A stretch of DNA of 64,000 bases, taken from positions 1 through 64,000 of the forward strand of contig MKUQ01000025.1 in NCBI GenBank assembly GCA_001898645.1, in the 5' to 3' direction. Under the pieces are notes generated by a model that was given only the letters and a program-made list of their open reading frames with translations, did not search any database and had not been told where the DNA came from. The position numbers and the translations under genes are program-made. Each line of letters opens with the position of its first letter. The stretch's first letter is position 1. The stretch is from Burkholderiales bacterium 70-64 (lineage in GTDB: Bacteria > Pseudomonadota > Gammaproteobacteria > Burkholderiales > Burkholderiaceae_E). This document shows positions 32,396 through 42,502 of the stretch, one piece after another.

Positions 32396-33304
32396 ATGTT
32401 CAGCTATCGACACGCCTTTCATGCCGGCAACCACGCCGACGTCCTCAAGCACGTGGTGCTGGTGCAGCTGCTGCGCCACCTGGCGGCCAAGGACACGCCG
32501 TTCTGGGTGATCGACACGCATGCGGGCGCCGGCCTGTACGCGCTCGAAGGCGAGTGGGCCGCGCAGCGGCGCGAGTTCGCCGACGGCGTCGGGCGGCTGT
32601 GGGAGCGCACCGACCTGCCGCCGGCGGTCGCCGACTACCTGGCGGTGGTGCGGGCGTTCAACCCCGACGGGGTGCTGCGCCACTACCCCGGCTCGCCCTT
32701 CATCGTCCTGCGGCACCTGCGCGAGCACGACCGGCTGCGCCTGTTCGAGCTGCACCCGAACGAGCACCGCGTGCTGTCGCGCAACCTCGAGGAAGCCGGG
32801 CGCGAGGCGATGCAGCGCGCCCGGGTGCAGGCCTCCGACGGCTTCGACGGGCCCAAGGCGCTGCTGCCTCCGCCGCCGCGCCGGGCGCTGGTGCTGATCG
32901 ATCCGGCCTACGAGGACAAGCGTGACTATGCGCGGGCGTTCGGGACGCTGCGCGACGCGCTCGGCCGCTTCGCCACCGGCTGCTATGCGATCTGGTACCC
33001 GCAGGTGCAGCGGCGCGAGTCGCTCGACCTGCCGCGCCGGCTCGAGGGCCTGTCCGGCGCGCGCTGGCTGCATGCCAGCCTGACCGTGAGCCGCTCCTCG
33101 CCGGGCGGCTTCGGCCTGCACGGCAGCGGCATGTTCGTGGTCAACCCGCCCTGGACCCTGCGCGCCGCGCTCGAGGGCTGCCTGCCGTGGCTGGCCCGGA
33201 CGCTCGGCCAGGATGCGCACGCACGCGCCGGCCTGCGCGAATCCGGCGATCCCGGCGCGTTCCGCCCGCCCGGCGCGCCGCGCTATCCCGCGCGCCCGAG
33301 GTAG
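32396..33304 (+). CDS. rlmJ: 23S rRNA (adenine-N6)-methyltransferase RlmJ
   Basis: RlmJ methylates A2030 of 23S rRNA. The 302-residue protein begins MFSYRHAFHAGNHADVLKHVVLVQLL and has DTHAGAGLYAL at the AdoMet site and LFELHPNE, all family hallmarks. The catalytic motif IV reads DPAYE (residues about 167-171), where the usual form is DPPYE; the Asp, Pro and Tyr that matter for N6 methylation remain. The C-terminal 20 residues overlap the 3' end of the convergent DUF1993 gene by 22 bases. The ATG at 32396 matches the known start of the family. Confidence 0.92.
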   Translation: MFSYRHAFHAGNHADVLKHVVLVQLLRHLAAKDTPFWVIDTHAGAGLYALEGEWAAQRREFADGVGRLWERTDLPPAVADYLAVVRAFNPDGVLRHYPGSPFIVLRHLREHDRLRLFELHPNEHRVLSRNLEEAGREAMQRARVQASDGFDGPKALLPPPPRRALVLIDPAYEDKRDYARAFGTLRDALGRFATGCYAIWYPQVQRRESLDLPRRLEGLSGARWLHASLTVSRSSPGGFGLHGSGMFVVNPPWTLRAALEGCLPWLARTLGQDAHARAGLRESGDPGAFRPPGAPRYPARPR

Positions 33305-33792
33305 TCCTGCTTGCCGATCTCCACGCCGTTGTGCCGCAGCAGGTTGTACGCGGTGGTGAGGTGGAAGTAGAAGTTCGGCAGCGCGCGATGCAGCAGGAAG
33401 TCGATGCCCTTCATCTCGAGCTTGCGCTCGCGCATCGGGATGACCACGTCGCGATCTTCCTGGCCGTCGATCGAGCTGCGCGGCACGCCGGCGATGAAGG
33501 CCAGCGTGCGGGCGATGCGCTCGCGCAGCTCGGCCAGCGTGCGCTCGCTGTCCTCGAACTTCGGCGCCTCGATGCCCGCCAGGCGCGCGACGCCGAACTT
33601 GGCGGCGTCGCAGGCGATGCGCACCTGCATGGCGAGCGGGTACATGTCGGGGAACAGGCGCACCTGCATCAGCGTGTCGGGGTCGAACTTGCGTGCCTGG
33701 GCATGCGCTTCGGCCTTGGCGAGTATCGCGTCGAGGCCGCCGAGCAGGCGGGTGAACACGGGGACGCTGGCATCGTAGAGAGTGATCGGCAT
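33283..33792 (-). CDS. DUF1993 (DinB-like four-helix) protein
   Basis: The 169-residue protein begins [31 protein letters not shown] and includes [29 protein letters not shown] and [26 protein letters not shown], the signature phrases of DUF1993. The family is a helical bundle related to DinB-type proteins, with conserved His residues that could bind metal. Its reaction is unknown. It is convergent with rlmJ and divergent from the class III alcohol dehydrogenase gene. Confidence 0.88.
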   Translation of the reverse strand: MPITLYDASVPVFTRLLGGLDAILAKAEAHAQARKFDPDTLMQVRLFPDMYPLAMQVRIACDAAKFGVARLAGIEAPKFEDSERTLAELRERIARTLAFIAGVPRSSIDGQEDRDVVIPMRERKLEMKGIDFLLHRALPNFYFHLTTAYNLLRHNGVEIGKQDYLGRAG

Positions 33793-33905
33793 GGGTATCC
33801 TCGGGTGACGTGCACACCGCGCATGCTACCGCCCCGGCGCGCCGCCGGCCCGGCGCGATGGCGTACCATCGATCCACCTCGATGCTCCCCGGGAGGATGC
33901 GCCCC

Positions 33906-35015
<1,110 letters not shown>

Positions 35016-35110
35016 CGCCGGGCGTCGGCCGGGGCGCCACCCCCTGCTGCGGGGGCCCGGCATTGTGTAACATCGCGTCCATTCTTCAATGACCGGATGG
35101 CCGATCGAGG

Positions 35111-36196
35111 ATGAGTCTGCTGGAAGTTCGCGGGGTGACGCGCCGTTTCGGCTCCCTGGTCGCGGTCGACGACGTCAGTTTCTCGGTGGGCGCAGGCGAA
35201 TTCTTCACGCTGCTCGGCCCGTCCGGCTGCGGCAAGACGGTGCTGCTGCGCATGATCGCCGGCTTCGACCTGCCCGATGGCGGCGCCGTGCTGCTCGACG
35301 GCCGCGACCTGGCCGGCACGCCCCCGGAGCGGCGGCCCATCCACACCGTGTTCCAGAGCTACGCGCTGTTCCCGCACATGACGGTGGCGGCCAACATCGC
35401 CTTCCCGCTGCAGATGGCCGGGCGCCCGCGCGAGGAGGTCGAGCGCCGGGTCGCCGAGGCGCTCGACCAGGTGCACCTGAGCGACAAGGCGCGCCGCTAC
35501 CCGAACGAGCTCTCCGGCGGCCAGCGCCAGCGGGTGGCGCTGGCGCGCGGGCTGGTGAACCGGCCGCGCCTGCTGCTGCTCGACGAGCCGCTGGGCGCGC
35601 TCGACGCCAAGCTGCGGGTGCAGATGCAGTACGAGCTGATGTCGCTGCAGCGCGACGTCGGCATCACCTTCGTGTTCGTCACCCATGCGCAGGACGAGGC
35701 GCTGTCGCTGTCGCACCGCATCGCGGTGATGAACGCCGGGCGCGTCGAGCAGATCGACGAGCCGGCGCGGCTGTACGGCTATCCGCACAACCGCTTCGTC
35801 GCCGGCTTCATCGGCAGCATCAACCTGTTCGACTGCGAGGTGCTCGAGGCCGGCGACGCGACGATGCGCCTGCGCGTGGACCGGCTCGGCGAGGTGCAGG
35901 CGCCCGCGCGCGCCGGCTTGCGCGCCGGCCAGCGCGGCGCCTTCGCGATCCGGCCCGAGCAGGTGCACCTGGCCGCGCCCGGCGAGCCGCGCCGCCGCGC
36001 CAACCGGGTGGAGGGCCGCGCGCGCGAGTTCCTCTACGTCGGCGAGGTCACCACCTACGTGCTCGAGCTCGAGTGCGGTGCCACCTTCTCGGCCCTGCTG
36101 CCCAATGCCGCGCCGGGCAGCGCGCGCGCGGTGGGCGCCGGCGAGCCGGCGGCCATCGAGTGGGACGCCGACTGCGGCCTGTTCCTCGAGCAGTGA
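35111..36196 (+). CDS. potG: polyamine ABC transporter ATP-binding protein (PotA/PotG-like)
   Basis: This 361-residue cytoplasmic ATPase has Walker A GPSGCGKT (about residues 36-43), Q-loop FQSYALFPHMTV, signature LSGGQRQRVALARGL and Walker B LLLLDEPLGALD. A C-terminal TOBE-type domain (about 280-361) is typical of polyamine/spermidine and related importers. It begins a four-gene set (ATPase, two permeases, binding protein) for polyamine uptake. The stop is 4 bases before the first permease gene. Substrate assignment to putrescine or spermidine comes from the family. Confidence 0.9.
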   Translation: MSLLEVRGVTRRFGSLVAVDDVSFSVGAGEFFTLLGPSGCGKTVLLRMIAGFDLPDGGAVLLDGRDLAGTPPERRPIHTVFQSYALFPHMTVAANIAFPLQMAGRPREEVERRVAEALDQVHLSDKARRYPNELSGGQRQRVALARGLVNRPRLLLLDEPLGALDAKLRVQMQYELMSLQRDVGITFVFVTHAQDEALSLSHRIAVMNAGRVEQIDEPARLYGYPHNRFVAGFIGSINLFDCEVLEAGDATMRLRVDRLGEVQAPARAGLRAGQRGAFAIRPEQVHLAAPGEPRRRANRVEGRAREFLYVGEVTTYVLELECGATFSALLPNAAPGSARAVGAGEPAAIEWDADCGLFLEQ

Positions 36197-36200
36197 AGCC

Positions 36201-37079
36201 ATGACCCGATCCGCCGAAGCGGCGCTGCGCGAGCGCCAGCGCAGCGCGCAGTTCGAGGGCCGCTTCGGACGCTGGGCCAGCGCCGGCGCCCCGATGCTGT
36301 TCCTGCTGGTGTTCTTCGTCGCGCCGGCGCTCATCATGATCGTCGCTTCGGTGCGCCATCCCGGCGAGTTCGGCGGCCTGGCGCCGCTGGTGGGCGCCCA
36401 CGGCGAGGCCGAGACCGGGCTCACCCTCGAGAACTACCAGGTCTTCTTCGGCGATTCGATCTACGCCCAGGTGTTCGCCAAGTCGTTCGGGGTGGCCGCC
36501 ACGACCACGCTGGCGTGCCTGCTCATGGCCTACCCGCTGGCGCTGCTCATCGCGCGCAGCCCGCAGCACTATCGCAACCTGCTGGTGCTGCTGGTGGTGC
36601 TGCCGTTCGCCAGCAACTTCCTGGTGCGCGTCTATGCCTGGATGATCATCCTCGGCCCGTGGAACCTGCTGTTCACCCGCTTCGCGGTGATCGTCGGCAT
36701 GGTCTACGCGCACCTGCCGTTCATGATCCTGCCGCTCTACACCAACCTCGAGAAGCACGACCCGGTCCTGCTCGACGCAGCGCAGGACCTCGGCGCCAAC
36801 GCCTGGCAGCGCTTCTGGCGCGTCACCTTCCCGCTGTCCCTGCCGGGCATCTTCTCCGGCTCGGCGCTGGTGTTCATCCCGGTGCTGGGGATGTTCGCGA
36901 TCCCCGAGATCCTCGGCGGCAAGGACGACTGGCTGGTCGGCAACATGATCAAGGAGTCGTTCCTCGGCACGCGCGACTGGCCCTTCGGCTCGATGCTCTC
37001 GGTGATGCTCACGCTCGCCGTGCTGGCCGCCGCCGGGCTGGCGGCCTGGGCCGGCCGCAGGGGGCTGCAGCGTGCGTAG
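36201..37079 (+). CDS. potH: polyamine ABC transporter permease (PotB/PotH-like)
   Basis: The 292-residue inner-membrane permease has six predicted helices. The first is at about residues 30-50, following a cytoplasmic N-terminus. The ATPase-contact loop EAA motif is LLDAAQDLGANAWQRFWRVTFPLSLPGI. It sits 4 bases after the ATPase gene and overlaps the second permease gene by 8 bases, giving tight stoichiometric coupling. The large loop around residues 55-80 (GGLAPLVGAHGEAETGLTLENY) matches PotB/PotH architecture. Confidence 0.9.
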   Translation: MTRSAEAALRERQRSAQFEGRFGRWASAGAPMLFLLVFFVAPALIMIVASVRHPGEFGGLAPLVGAHGEAETGLTLENYQVFFGDSIYAQVFAKSFGVAATTTLACLLMAYPLALLIARSPQHYRNLLVLLVVLPFASNFLVRVYAWMIILGPWNLLFTRFAVIVGMVYAHLPFMILPLYTNLEKHDPVLLDAAQDLGANAWQRFWRVTFPLSLPGIFSGSALVFIPVLGMFAIPEILGGKDDWLVGNMIKESFLGTRDWPFGSMLSVMLTLAVLAAAGLAAWAGRRGLQRA

Positions 37080-37851
37080 GACGGGCTGGCTGTGGGTCTT
37101 CGCGGCGCTGGTGTACGCCTTCCTGTACGTGCCGCTGGCGGTGGTGGTGGCGTTCTCGTTCAACGATTCGCGCCTGAACGCCGAGTGGGTCGGCTTCACC
37201 CTCGACTGGTACCGCACGCTGGCGCGCGACGACGAGATGCTGGTGGCCGCGCGCAACTCGGTCATCATCGCGCTGACCGCCGCGAGCGCGGCGACCCTGC
37301 TGGGCACCATGGCGGGGCTGGCGATCCACCGCTACCGCATGCGCTGGATGATGCCGGTGGTCATCACGCCGGTGGCGATGCCCGAGATCCTGCTCGGCGT
37401 GTCGCTGCTGATCTTCTTCGTGTCGGTGTTCGGCCCGACCTCGCTCGGCCTGACCTCGGTGATCATCGCGCACACCGCCTTCTGCATCGGTTTCGTGGCG
37501 GTGATCGTGCGCGCGCGCCTGAGCGGCATGGACGAGAGCGTGTTCGAGGCGGCGCGCGACCTCGGCGCCACCCCCTGGCAGACCTTCCGCCTGGTGACGC
37601 TGCCGCTGATCCTGCCGGCGGTGATCGCCGGCTTCCTGATGTCGTTCACCCTGTCGATCGACGACTTCGTCATCACCTTCTTCACCGCCGGCGTGGGCGT
37701 CAAGACGCTGCCGCTGACGATCTACTCGATGATCAAGATCGCGGTCACCCCCGAGGTCAACGCGATCTCGGCGCTGCTGCTGGCGGTCACGCTGGCGATG
37801 ATCATCGCCGCCTCGCGGCTCGCGCCCGACGCGCTGCGCGCCAGGAGCTGA
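37072..37851 (+). CDS. potI: polyamine ABC transporter permease (PotC/PotI-like)
   Basis: The 259-residue second permease has six helices and the coupling-loop motif VFEAARDLGATPWQTFRLVTLPLILPAV. FSFNDSRLNAEWVGFTLDWYRTL after the first helix and the SIDDFVITFF stretch are family hallmarks. It uses a GTG start at 37072 that overlaps the previous stop by 8 bases. The binding-protein gene starts 5 bases after its stop. Confidence 0.9.
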   Translation: MRRTGWLWVFAALVYAFLYVPLAVVVAFSFNDSRLNAEWVGFTLDWYRTLARDDEMLVAARNSVIIALTAASAATLLGTMAGLAIHRYRMRWMMPVVITPVAMPEILLGVSLLIFFVSVFGPTSLGLTSVIIAHTAFCIGFVAVIVRARLSGMDESVFEAARDLGATPWQTFRLVTLPLILPAVIAGFLMSFTLSIDDFVITFFTAGVGVKTLPLTIYSMIKIAVTPEVNAISALLLAVTLAMIIAASRLAPDALRARS

Positions 37852-37856
37852 GGGGC

Positions 37857-38963
37857 ATGCGGCGCGCCGCCATCGCATCGCCGTCGCGGCGCGGCTTCGC
37901 GCAGGCCGCCGCCCTGGCGTGCGCCGGGCTGGCGATGCCGGCGCGCGCCGCGCGCGATCGCGACGTGCTCAACCTCTACAACTGGAACAACTACATCTCC
38001 GAGGCGACGCTGCAGCGCTTCGAAGCCGGCTGCGACTGCCGGGTCATGCAGGACTACTACTCGAGCAACGAGGAGCTGCTCGCCAAGCTGGCCGCGGGCG
38101 CGGTCGGCTACGACCTCCTGGTGCCCACCGGCAACGCGGTCGAGACGCTGATCCGCCAGAACGCGCTGCGTCCGCTCGACAAGACCCAGCTGCACAACCT
38201 GGGCAACATCAAGCCGGAGTTCCTCGATACGCCGTTCGACCCCGGCAACGTGTACTCGGTGCCGTACGCCTATTCGATGACGCTGCTCGGCTACAACGAG
38301 CAGCGCCTGCGCGAGGCCGGCGTCCCGACCGACTCGTGGGCCGCGGTCTTCGAGCCGCGCCATCTCGAGCGGCTCGCCGGCAGGGTGACGGTGCTCGACG
38401 ACCAGCGCGAGGTGTTCGCCGCGGCCCTGAAATACCTCGGCATGTCGGTCAACGAGCGCAGCGAGGCAAAGCTCAAGCAGGCGCGCGACCTGATCCTGCG
38501 CGCCAAGCCGTACTGGGCGGCCTTCAACGCGTCCTCGTACATCAAGGAGCTGACCATCGGCAACGTGTGGCTGGCGCACGGCTACTCCAACGACATGTTC
38601 CAGGCCCAGGCCGATGCGCGGCGCGCGCGCCGGCCGTTCACCATCGGCTACTCCATCCCCGAGGAGGGCGCGGTGCTGTCGCTGGACTCCATGGTGCTGC
38701 ACCGCACCGGGCGGCGCCCCGACCTCGCCTACCGCTTCATCGACTTCATGCTCGAAGGGCGCAACTCGGCCGACCTGACCAACCTGATCGGCTCGGGCAA
38801 CCCCAACGCCGCCGCCATGCCCTACATCGAGCCGGCGATCCGCGCCAATCCGGGGGTCTTCCCCGATGCCGCGCATCGCAGCCGCCTCGAGATGATGCGC
38901 GACTACGATCGAGCCACCCGGCGGCTGGCCAACCGCCTGTGGATCGAGGTCAAGGTGCGCTGA
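37857..38963 (+). CDS. potF: polyamine-binding periplasmic protein (PotD/PotF-like) with Tat-type signal
   Basis: The 368-residue solute-binding protein begins with a signal containing SRRGFAQ followed by a hydrophobic Ala-rich stretch. This resembles a twin-arginine export signal, whereas PotD/PotF of E. coli use Sec. The mature part has LNLYNWNNYISEATLQRFEA, YYSSNEELLAKL, GYDLLVPTGNAVETLI and the C-terminal LIGSGNPNAAAM of the polyamine group. Aromatic and acidic residues for binding the diamine are present. Its stop overlaps the helicase ATG by one base (TGATG). Confidence 0.9.
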   Translation: MRRAAIASPSRRGFAQAAALACAGLAMPARAARDRDVLNLYNWNNYISEATLQRFEAGCDCRVMQDYYSSNEELLAKLAAGAVGYDLLVPTGNAVETLIRQNALRPLDKTQLHNLGNIKPEFLDTPFDPGNVYSVPYAYSMTLLGYNEQRLREAGVPTDSWAAVFEPRHLERLAGRVTVLDDQREVFAAALKYLGMSVNERSEAKLKQARDLILRAKPYWAAFNASSYIKELTIGNVWLAHGYSNDMFQAQADARRARRPFTIGYSIPEEGAVLSLDSMVLHRTGRRPDLAYRFIDFMLEGRNSADLTNLIGSGNPNAAAMPYIEPAIRANPGVFPDAAHRSRLEMMRDYDRATRRLANRLWIEVKVR

Positions 38964-41065
38964 TGCTGCACGGCGCGCTGAACGTGCAGCAGCGCGCAGC
39001 GGCCACCCACGGCGAGCGCGACGGCGCCGGCCGCTTCGGCGCCGGGCCGCTGCTGGTCATCGCCGGCGCCGGCACCGGCAAGACTGCCACGCTGGCGTAC
39101 CGGGTCGCCCACCTGGTGGCGCAGGGCGTCGATCCGGCACGCATCCTGCTGCTCACCTTCAGCCGGCGCGCCGCGCAGGAGATGGAGCGCCGTGCGCAGC
39201 GGCTGCTGGCGCAGGCGGCCATCCTGCCCTGGGCCGGCACCTTCCACGCCATCGGCGCGCGCCTGCTGCGCATCTACGCCGGGCGCATCGGGCTCGATCC
39301 GGCATTCGGCATCCTCGACCGCGGCGACGCCGCCGACCTGCTCGACGTGGTGCGCCACGAGCTCGGCTTCTCGTCGGTGCGCCAGCGCTTCCCGCGCAAG
39401 GACACCTGCCTGGCGATCTACTCCCGGCGCGTCAACAGCGGCCGGCCGCTCGAGCAGGTGCTGCAGGAAACCTTCCCCTGGTGCGCCGGCTGGCGCGAGG
39501 AGCTGGCATCGCTGTTTCGCCGCTACGTCGAGCGCAAGCAGGCCAGCGGCGTGCTCGACTACGACGACCTGCTGCTGTGGTGGCACGCCGCCATGGCCGA
39601 GCCGGCGCTGGCCGCGGAGATCGGCGCGCGCTTCGACCACGTGCTGGTCGACGAGTACCAGGACACCAACGCCCTGCAGGCGCAGATCCTGCTCGCGCTC
39701 AAGCCCGACGGCCGCGGCGTGACCGTGGTGGGCGACGACGCGCAGTCGATCTACGCGTTTCGCGCCGCCGAGGTCGGCAACATCCTCGACTTCCCGTCGA
39801 AGTTCGATCCGCCGGCGCGCTGCGTCGCGCTCGAGATCAACTACCGCTCGGTGCAGCCGGTGCTCGATGCCGCCGGTGCGCTGATCGCGCAGGCTGTACG
39901 CCGCCATCCCAAGGCGCTGCACGCGCACCGCGCGGGCGGTGCGCGCCCGCAACTGGTCACGGTGATCGACGAACGCGCCCAGGCCGACTGGGTGATCGAC
40001 GCCGTGCTGCGCCACCGCGAGGCGGCCGTGCCGCTGCGCCGCCAGGCGGTGCTGTTTCGCAGCGCGCACCACAGCGCCGGGCTCGAGATCGAGCTGACGC
40101 GGCGCAACGTTCCGTTCGTGAAGCACGGCGGCCTGAAATTCCTCGAGGCGGCCCACGTCAAGGACCTGCTCGCGGTGCTGCGCTGGGCAGAGAACCCGCG
40201 CAACAGCATTGCTGGCTTCCGCTCGCTGCAGCTCATGACCGACGTCGGGCCGGCCACCGCGCAGCGCTGCCTCGATGCGCTGCACGGCGCGCCGCGGCGC
40301 CTGCCCGAGATGCTCGCGGCGTTCCCGCCTCCGGCGGCCGCGCGCGAGGAATGGATCGCCTTCGCCGCGCTGATGCGCGAGCTGGTCGAACCGTCGGCGC
40401 GCTGGCCGGCGCAGATGGAGCCGCTGCGGCGCTGGTACCAGCCGCTGCTCGAGCGCCGCCACGACGACGCAGCGGTGCGCGCGGCCGACCTGGACATGCT
40501 GCAGTCGGTCGCCGCGCAGTTCGGCACGCGCGAGCGCTTCCTCACCGGCCTGGCGCTCGATCCGCCGCAGGCCGGCAGCGACCTGGCCGGCGATCCGCTG
40601 CGCGACGAGGACTACCTGATGCTGAGCACCGTGCACTCGGCCAAGGGACAGGAGTGGGATGCCGTGTACCTCATCAACGTGAGCGACGGCAGCTTCCCCA
40701 ACGAATACGCCACTGGCACTCCGGAGGAGATCGAGGAGGAGCGCCGGCTGCTCTATGTCGCGATGACGCGCGCACGCGATGCGCTGTACCTGGTGGAGCC
40801 GCAGCGCTATTACCTGACCGCCCAGCCGCGCCGCGGCGACGTCCACGTGTACGGCGCGCGCAGCCGCTTCCTCGACGAGGCCGTGCTGGCACGGCTGGAC
40901 CGGATCGCCCCGGACGGCTGCGGCGCGGTGGAGAGGGCCGGACCGGCGGCCGGAAGCGGGCAGGCAGCCGGGGCCGGGGGGCAGGCGGCACCCGGGGTGC
41001 CTGCGCCGCGTGCCGACAGCCCGCTTCCCGTCGACGTGGCCGCGCGCGTGCACGGGATGTGGTGA
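38963..41065 (+). CDS. UvrD/Rep-family (SF1A) DNA helicase
   Basis: This 700-residue ATP-dependent 3'-5' helicase-like protein has the Q-motif LNVQQRAA, Walker A AGAGTGKT (34-41), motif Ia LLTFSRRAAQEM, Walker B VLVDEYQDTN, motif III GDDAQSIYAFRAA, motif V STVHSAKGQEWDAVYLI and motif VI EERRLLYVAMTRAR. The last 60 or so residues are Ala/Gly/Pro-rich low complexity. It is not typical UvrD in length and may be a Rep-like paralogue. The gene is coupled by TGATG to the polyamine transporter operon, an odd but clear arrangement. Confidence 0.88.
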   Translation: MLHGALNVQQRAAATHGERDGAGRFGAGPLLVIAGAGTGKTATLAYRVAHLVAQGVDPARILLLTFSRRAAQEMERRAQRLLAQAAILPWAGTFHAIGARLLRIYAGRIGLDPAFGILDRGDAADLLDVVRHELGFSSVRQRFPRKDTCLAIYSRRVNSGRPLEQVLQETFPWCAGWREELASLFRRYVERKQASGVLDYDDLLLWWHAAMAEPALAAEIGARFDHVLVDEYQDTNALQAQILLALKPDGRGVTVVGDDAQSIYAFRAAEVGNILDFPSKFDPPARCVALEINYRSVQPVLDAAGALIAQAVRRHPKALHAHRAGGARPQLVTVIDERAQADWVIDAVLRHREAAVPLRRQAVLFRSAHHSAGLEIELTRRNVPFVKHGGLKFLEAAHVKDLLAVLRWAENPRNSIAGFRSLQLMTDVGPATAQRCLDALHGAPRRLPEMLAAFPPPAAAREEWIAFAALMRELVEPSARWPAQMEPLRRWYQPLLERRHDDAAVRAADLDMLQSVAAQFGTRERFLTGLALDPPQAGSDLAGDPLRDEDYLMLSTVHSAKGQEWDAVYLINVSDGSFPNEYATGTPEEIEEERRLLYVAMTRARDALYLVEPQRYYLTAQPRRGDVHVYGARSRFLDEAVLARLDRIAPDGCGAVERAGPAAGSGQAAGAGGQAAPGVPAPRADSPLPVDVAARVHGMW

Positions 41066-41133
41066 AATCGACGCTCCGCCGCAGCGCGGGGACGCCTCGC
41101 TGCTCCATGCGCCCACCCTGATCGGCATGGCGC

Positions 41134-42492
41134 TCAGCGCGGCAGGGTGATCGTCACCTCCAGCCCGCCGCCGTCCCGGTTGGCCGCGCCGATGCGGCCG
41201 CCGTGCGCCTCGATCGCGCGCTTGGCGATCGCCAGCCCCAGGCCGAAGCCCTGCGTGCCGGCGCCGCTGCGCGCGCGGTAGAACGGCTCGAAGATCGCCT
41301 CCAGATCGCCGGGCGGCACGCCGGGCCCGCGATCGGCCACCGTCAGGGTGAACGGGCCGCGCTCGCCGCCGGGGTCGGCGCGCACCTCGACCGTGGTGCC
41401 TTCGCCGGTGTACTTGACCGCGTTGCGCACCACGTTCTCGAAGGCCCGGTACACCAGCTCGGCGCGCACCGCGGCCGATGCGCTGCCGCTCGCCGCCAGC
41501 GTCACGTCGCGCCCGCTCGCGCGCGCCTCGAAGCGCGCGTCGTCGACGATCGCCGTGGCCAGCTCGACCAGGTCGACGGTCTCGAGCGGCCCCAGCGGGT
41601 TGCCCGACTCGAGGCGGGCGAGCGCCAGCAGCTCGCCGACCAGGCCGTCGAGCCGCACCGCTTCGCGCTCGATGCGCCCGAGCATGGCCTCGGCGCGCTC
41701 GGGGTTCTGGCGCGCCAGCCCGATCGCCGCCTGCAGGCGCGCCAGCGGCGAGCGCAGCTCGTGCGAGACGTCGTGCAGCAGCCGGCGCTGCGAGCCGATC
41801 AGCTGCTGCAGGTGCAGGGCCATGCGGTCGAAGTCGCGGCCCAGATCGGCCAGCTCGTCGGCGCGCCGTCCCATGGCCGGCGCCACCCGGGTCTCGAGCC
41901 GGCCCTCGGCCACGGCCGACACGGCACGGCGCAGCTGCCGGATCGGCTTGGTCAGCGACCAGGCCAGCAGGGCGCTGAAGGCCAGGCTGGCCAGCAGGCC
42001 GATGGCGCCGAGCAGCACCGGCGGCAGCGGCTCGGCGACCGGCCCGCGGCGGCCGGGGTGCGGCATGGGGCGGATCGGGGCCTCGCCGGCCAGCGGCACG
42101 AACAGCAGCAGGCCGCTGGCCGCATCGAGCCGCACCGCGCGGGCAGCGCGCCGTGTCGCCGGCTGCTCGGCCAGCTCGCGCGCGCGTTCGAGCGACCCGG
42201 CGGGCACCTCGCGGCCGAGCACGTCGCGGCCGTCGCCGTCGACCGCGTAGACCACCGAGGCGCGCGGGCCGGTCTCGTCGCCGAGCAGCTCGCGCAGCGC
42301 CGGCACGCCGCCGTGGCGCAGCGTCGCGGACGCGGCGCGCAGCGCCAGCTCGGCGCGCGGGCCCGCTGCGAGCACCGGCTCGTCGCGGCCGGCCTCCTGC
42401 TGATGCAGCCACACCAGCACGCCGACCGCGGCGGCGGCCACGATCAGCGCCAGCCAGAAGGCGAGGAAGAACTTCCAGAACAGTCGCCCCAT
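41134..42492 (-). CDS. cpxA: CpxA-like sensor histidine kinase
   Basis: This 452-residue inner-membrane kinase has membrane segments near residues 8-28 and about 150-172 with a periplasmic sensor loop between. HAMP follows (about 172-228), then the H-box DVSHELRSPLARLQ, N-box RNAVKYT, and G-boxes DRGPGVP and GFGLGLAIA. It pairs with the CpxR-like regulator whose stop lies 10 bases upstream. A Spy/CpxP-like gene with a perfect CpxR box is divergent from the pair, supporting a Cpx-type envelope stress role. The name is assigned on context as much as on sequence. Confidence 0.82.
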   Translation of the reverse strand: MGRLFWKFFLAFWLALIVAAAAVGVLVWLHQQEAGRDEPVLAAGPRAELALRAASATLRHGGVPALRELLGDETGPRASVVYAVDGDGRDVLGREVPAGSLERARELAEQPATRRAARAVRLDAASGLLLFVPLAGEAPIRPMPHPGRRGPVAEPLPPVLLGAIGLLASLAFSALLAWSLTKPIRQLRRAVSAVAEGRLETRVAPAMGRRADELADLGRDFDRMALHLQQLIGSQRRLLHDVSHELRSPLARLQAAIGLARQNPERAEAMLGRIEREAVRLDGLVGELLALARLESGNPLGPLETVDLVELATAIVDDARFEARASGRDVTLAASGSASAAVRAELVYRAFENVVRNAVKYTGEGTTVEVRADPGGERGPFTLTVADRGPGVPPGDLEAIFEPFYRARSGAGTQGFGLGLAIAKRAIEAHGGRIGAANRDGGGLEVTITLPR

Positions 42493-42502
42493 GGCCGCGC
42501 CG

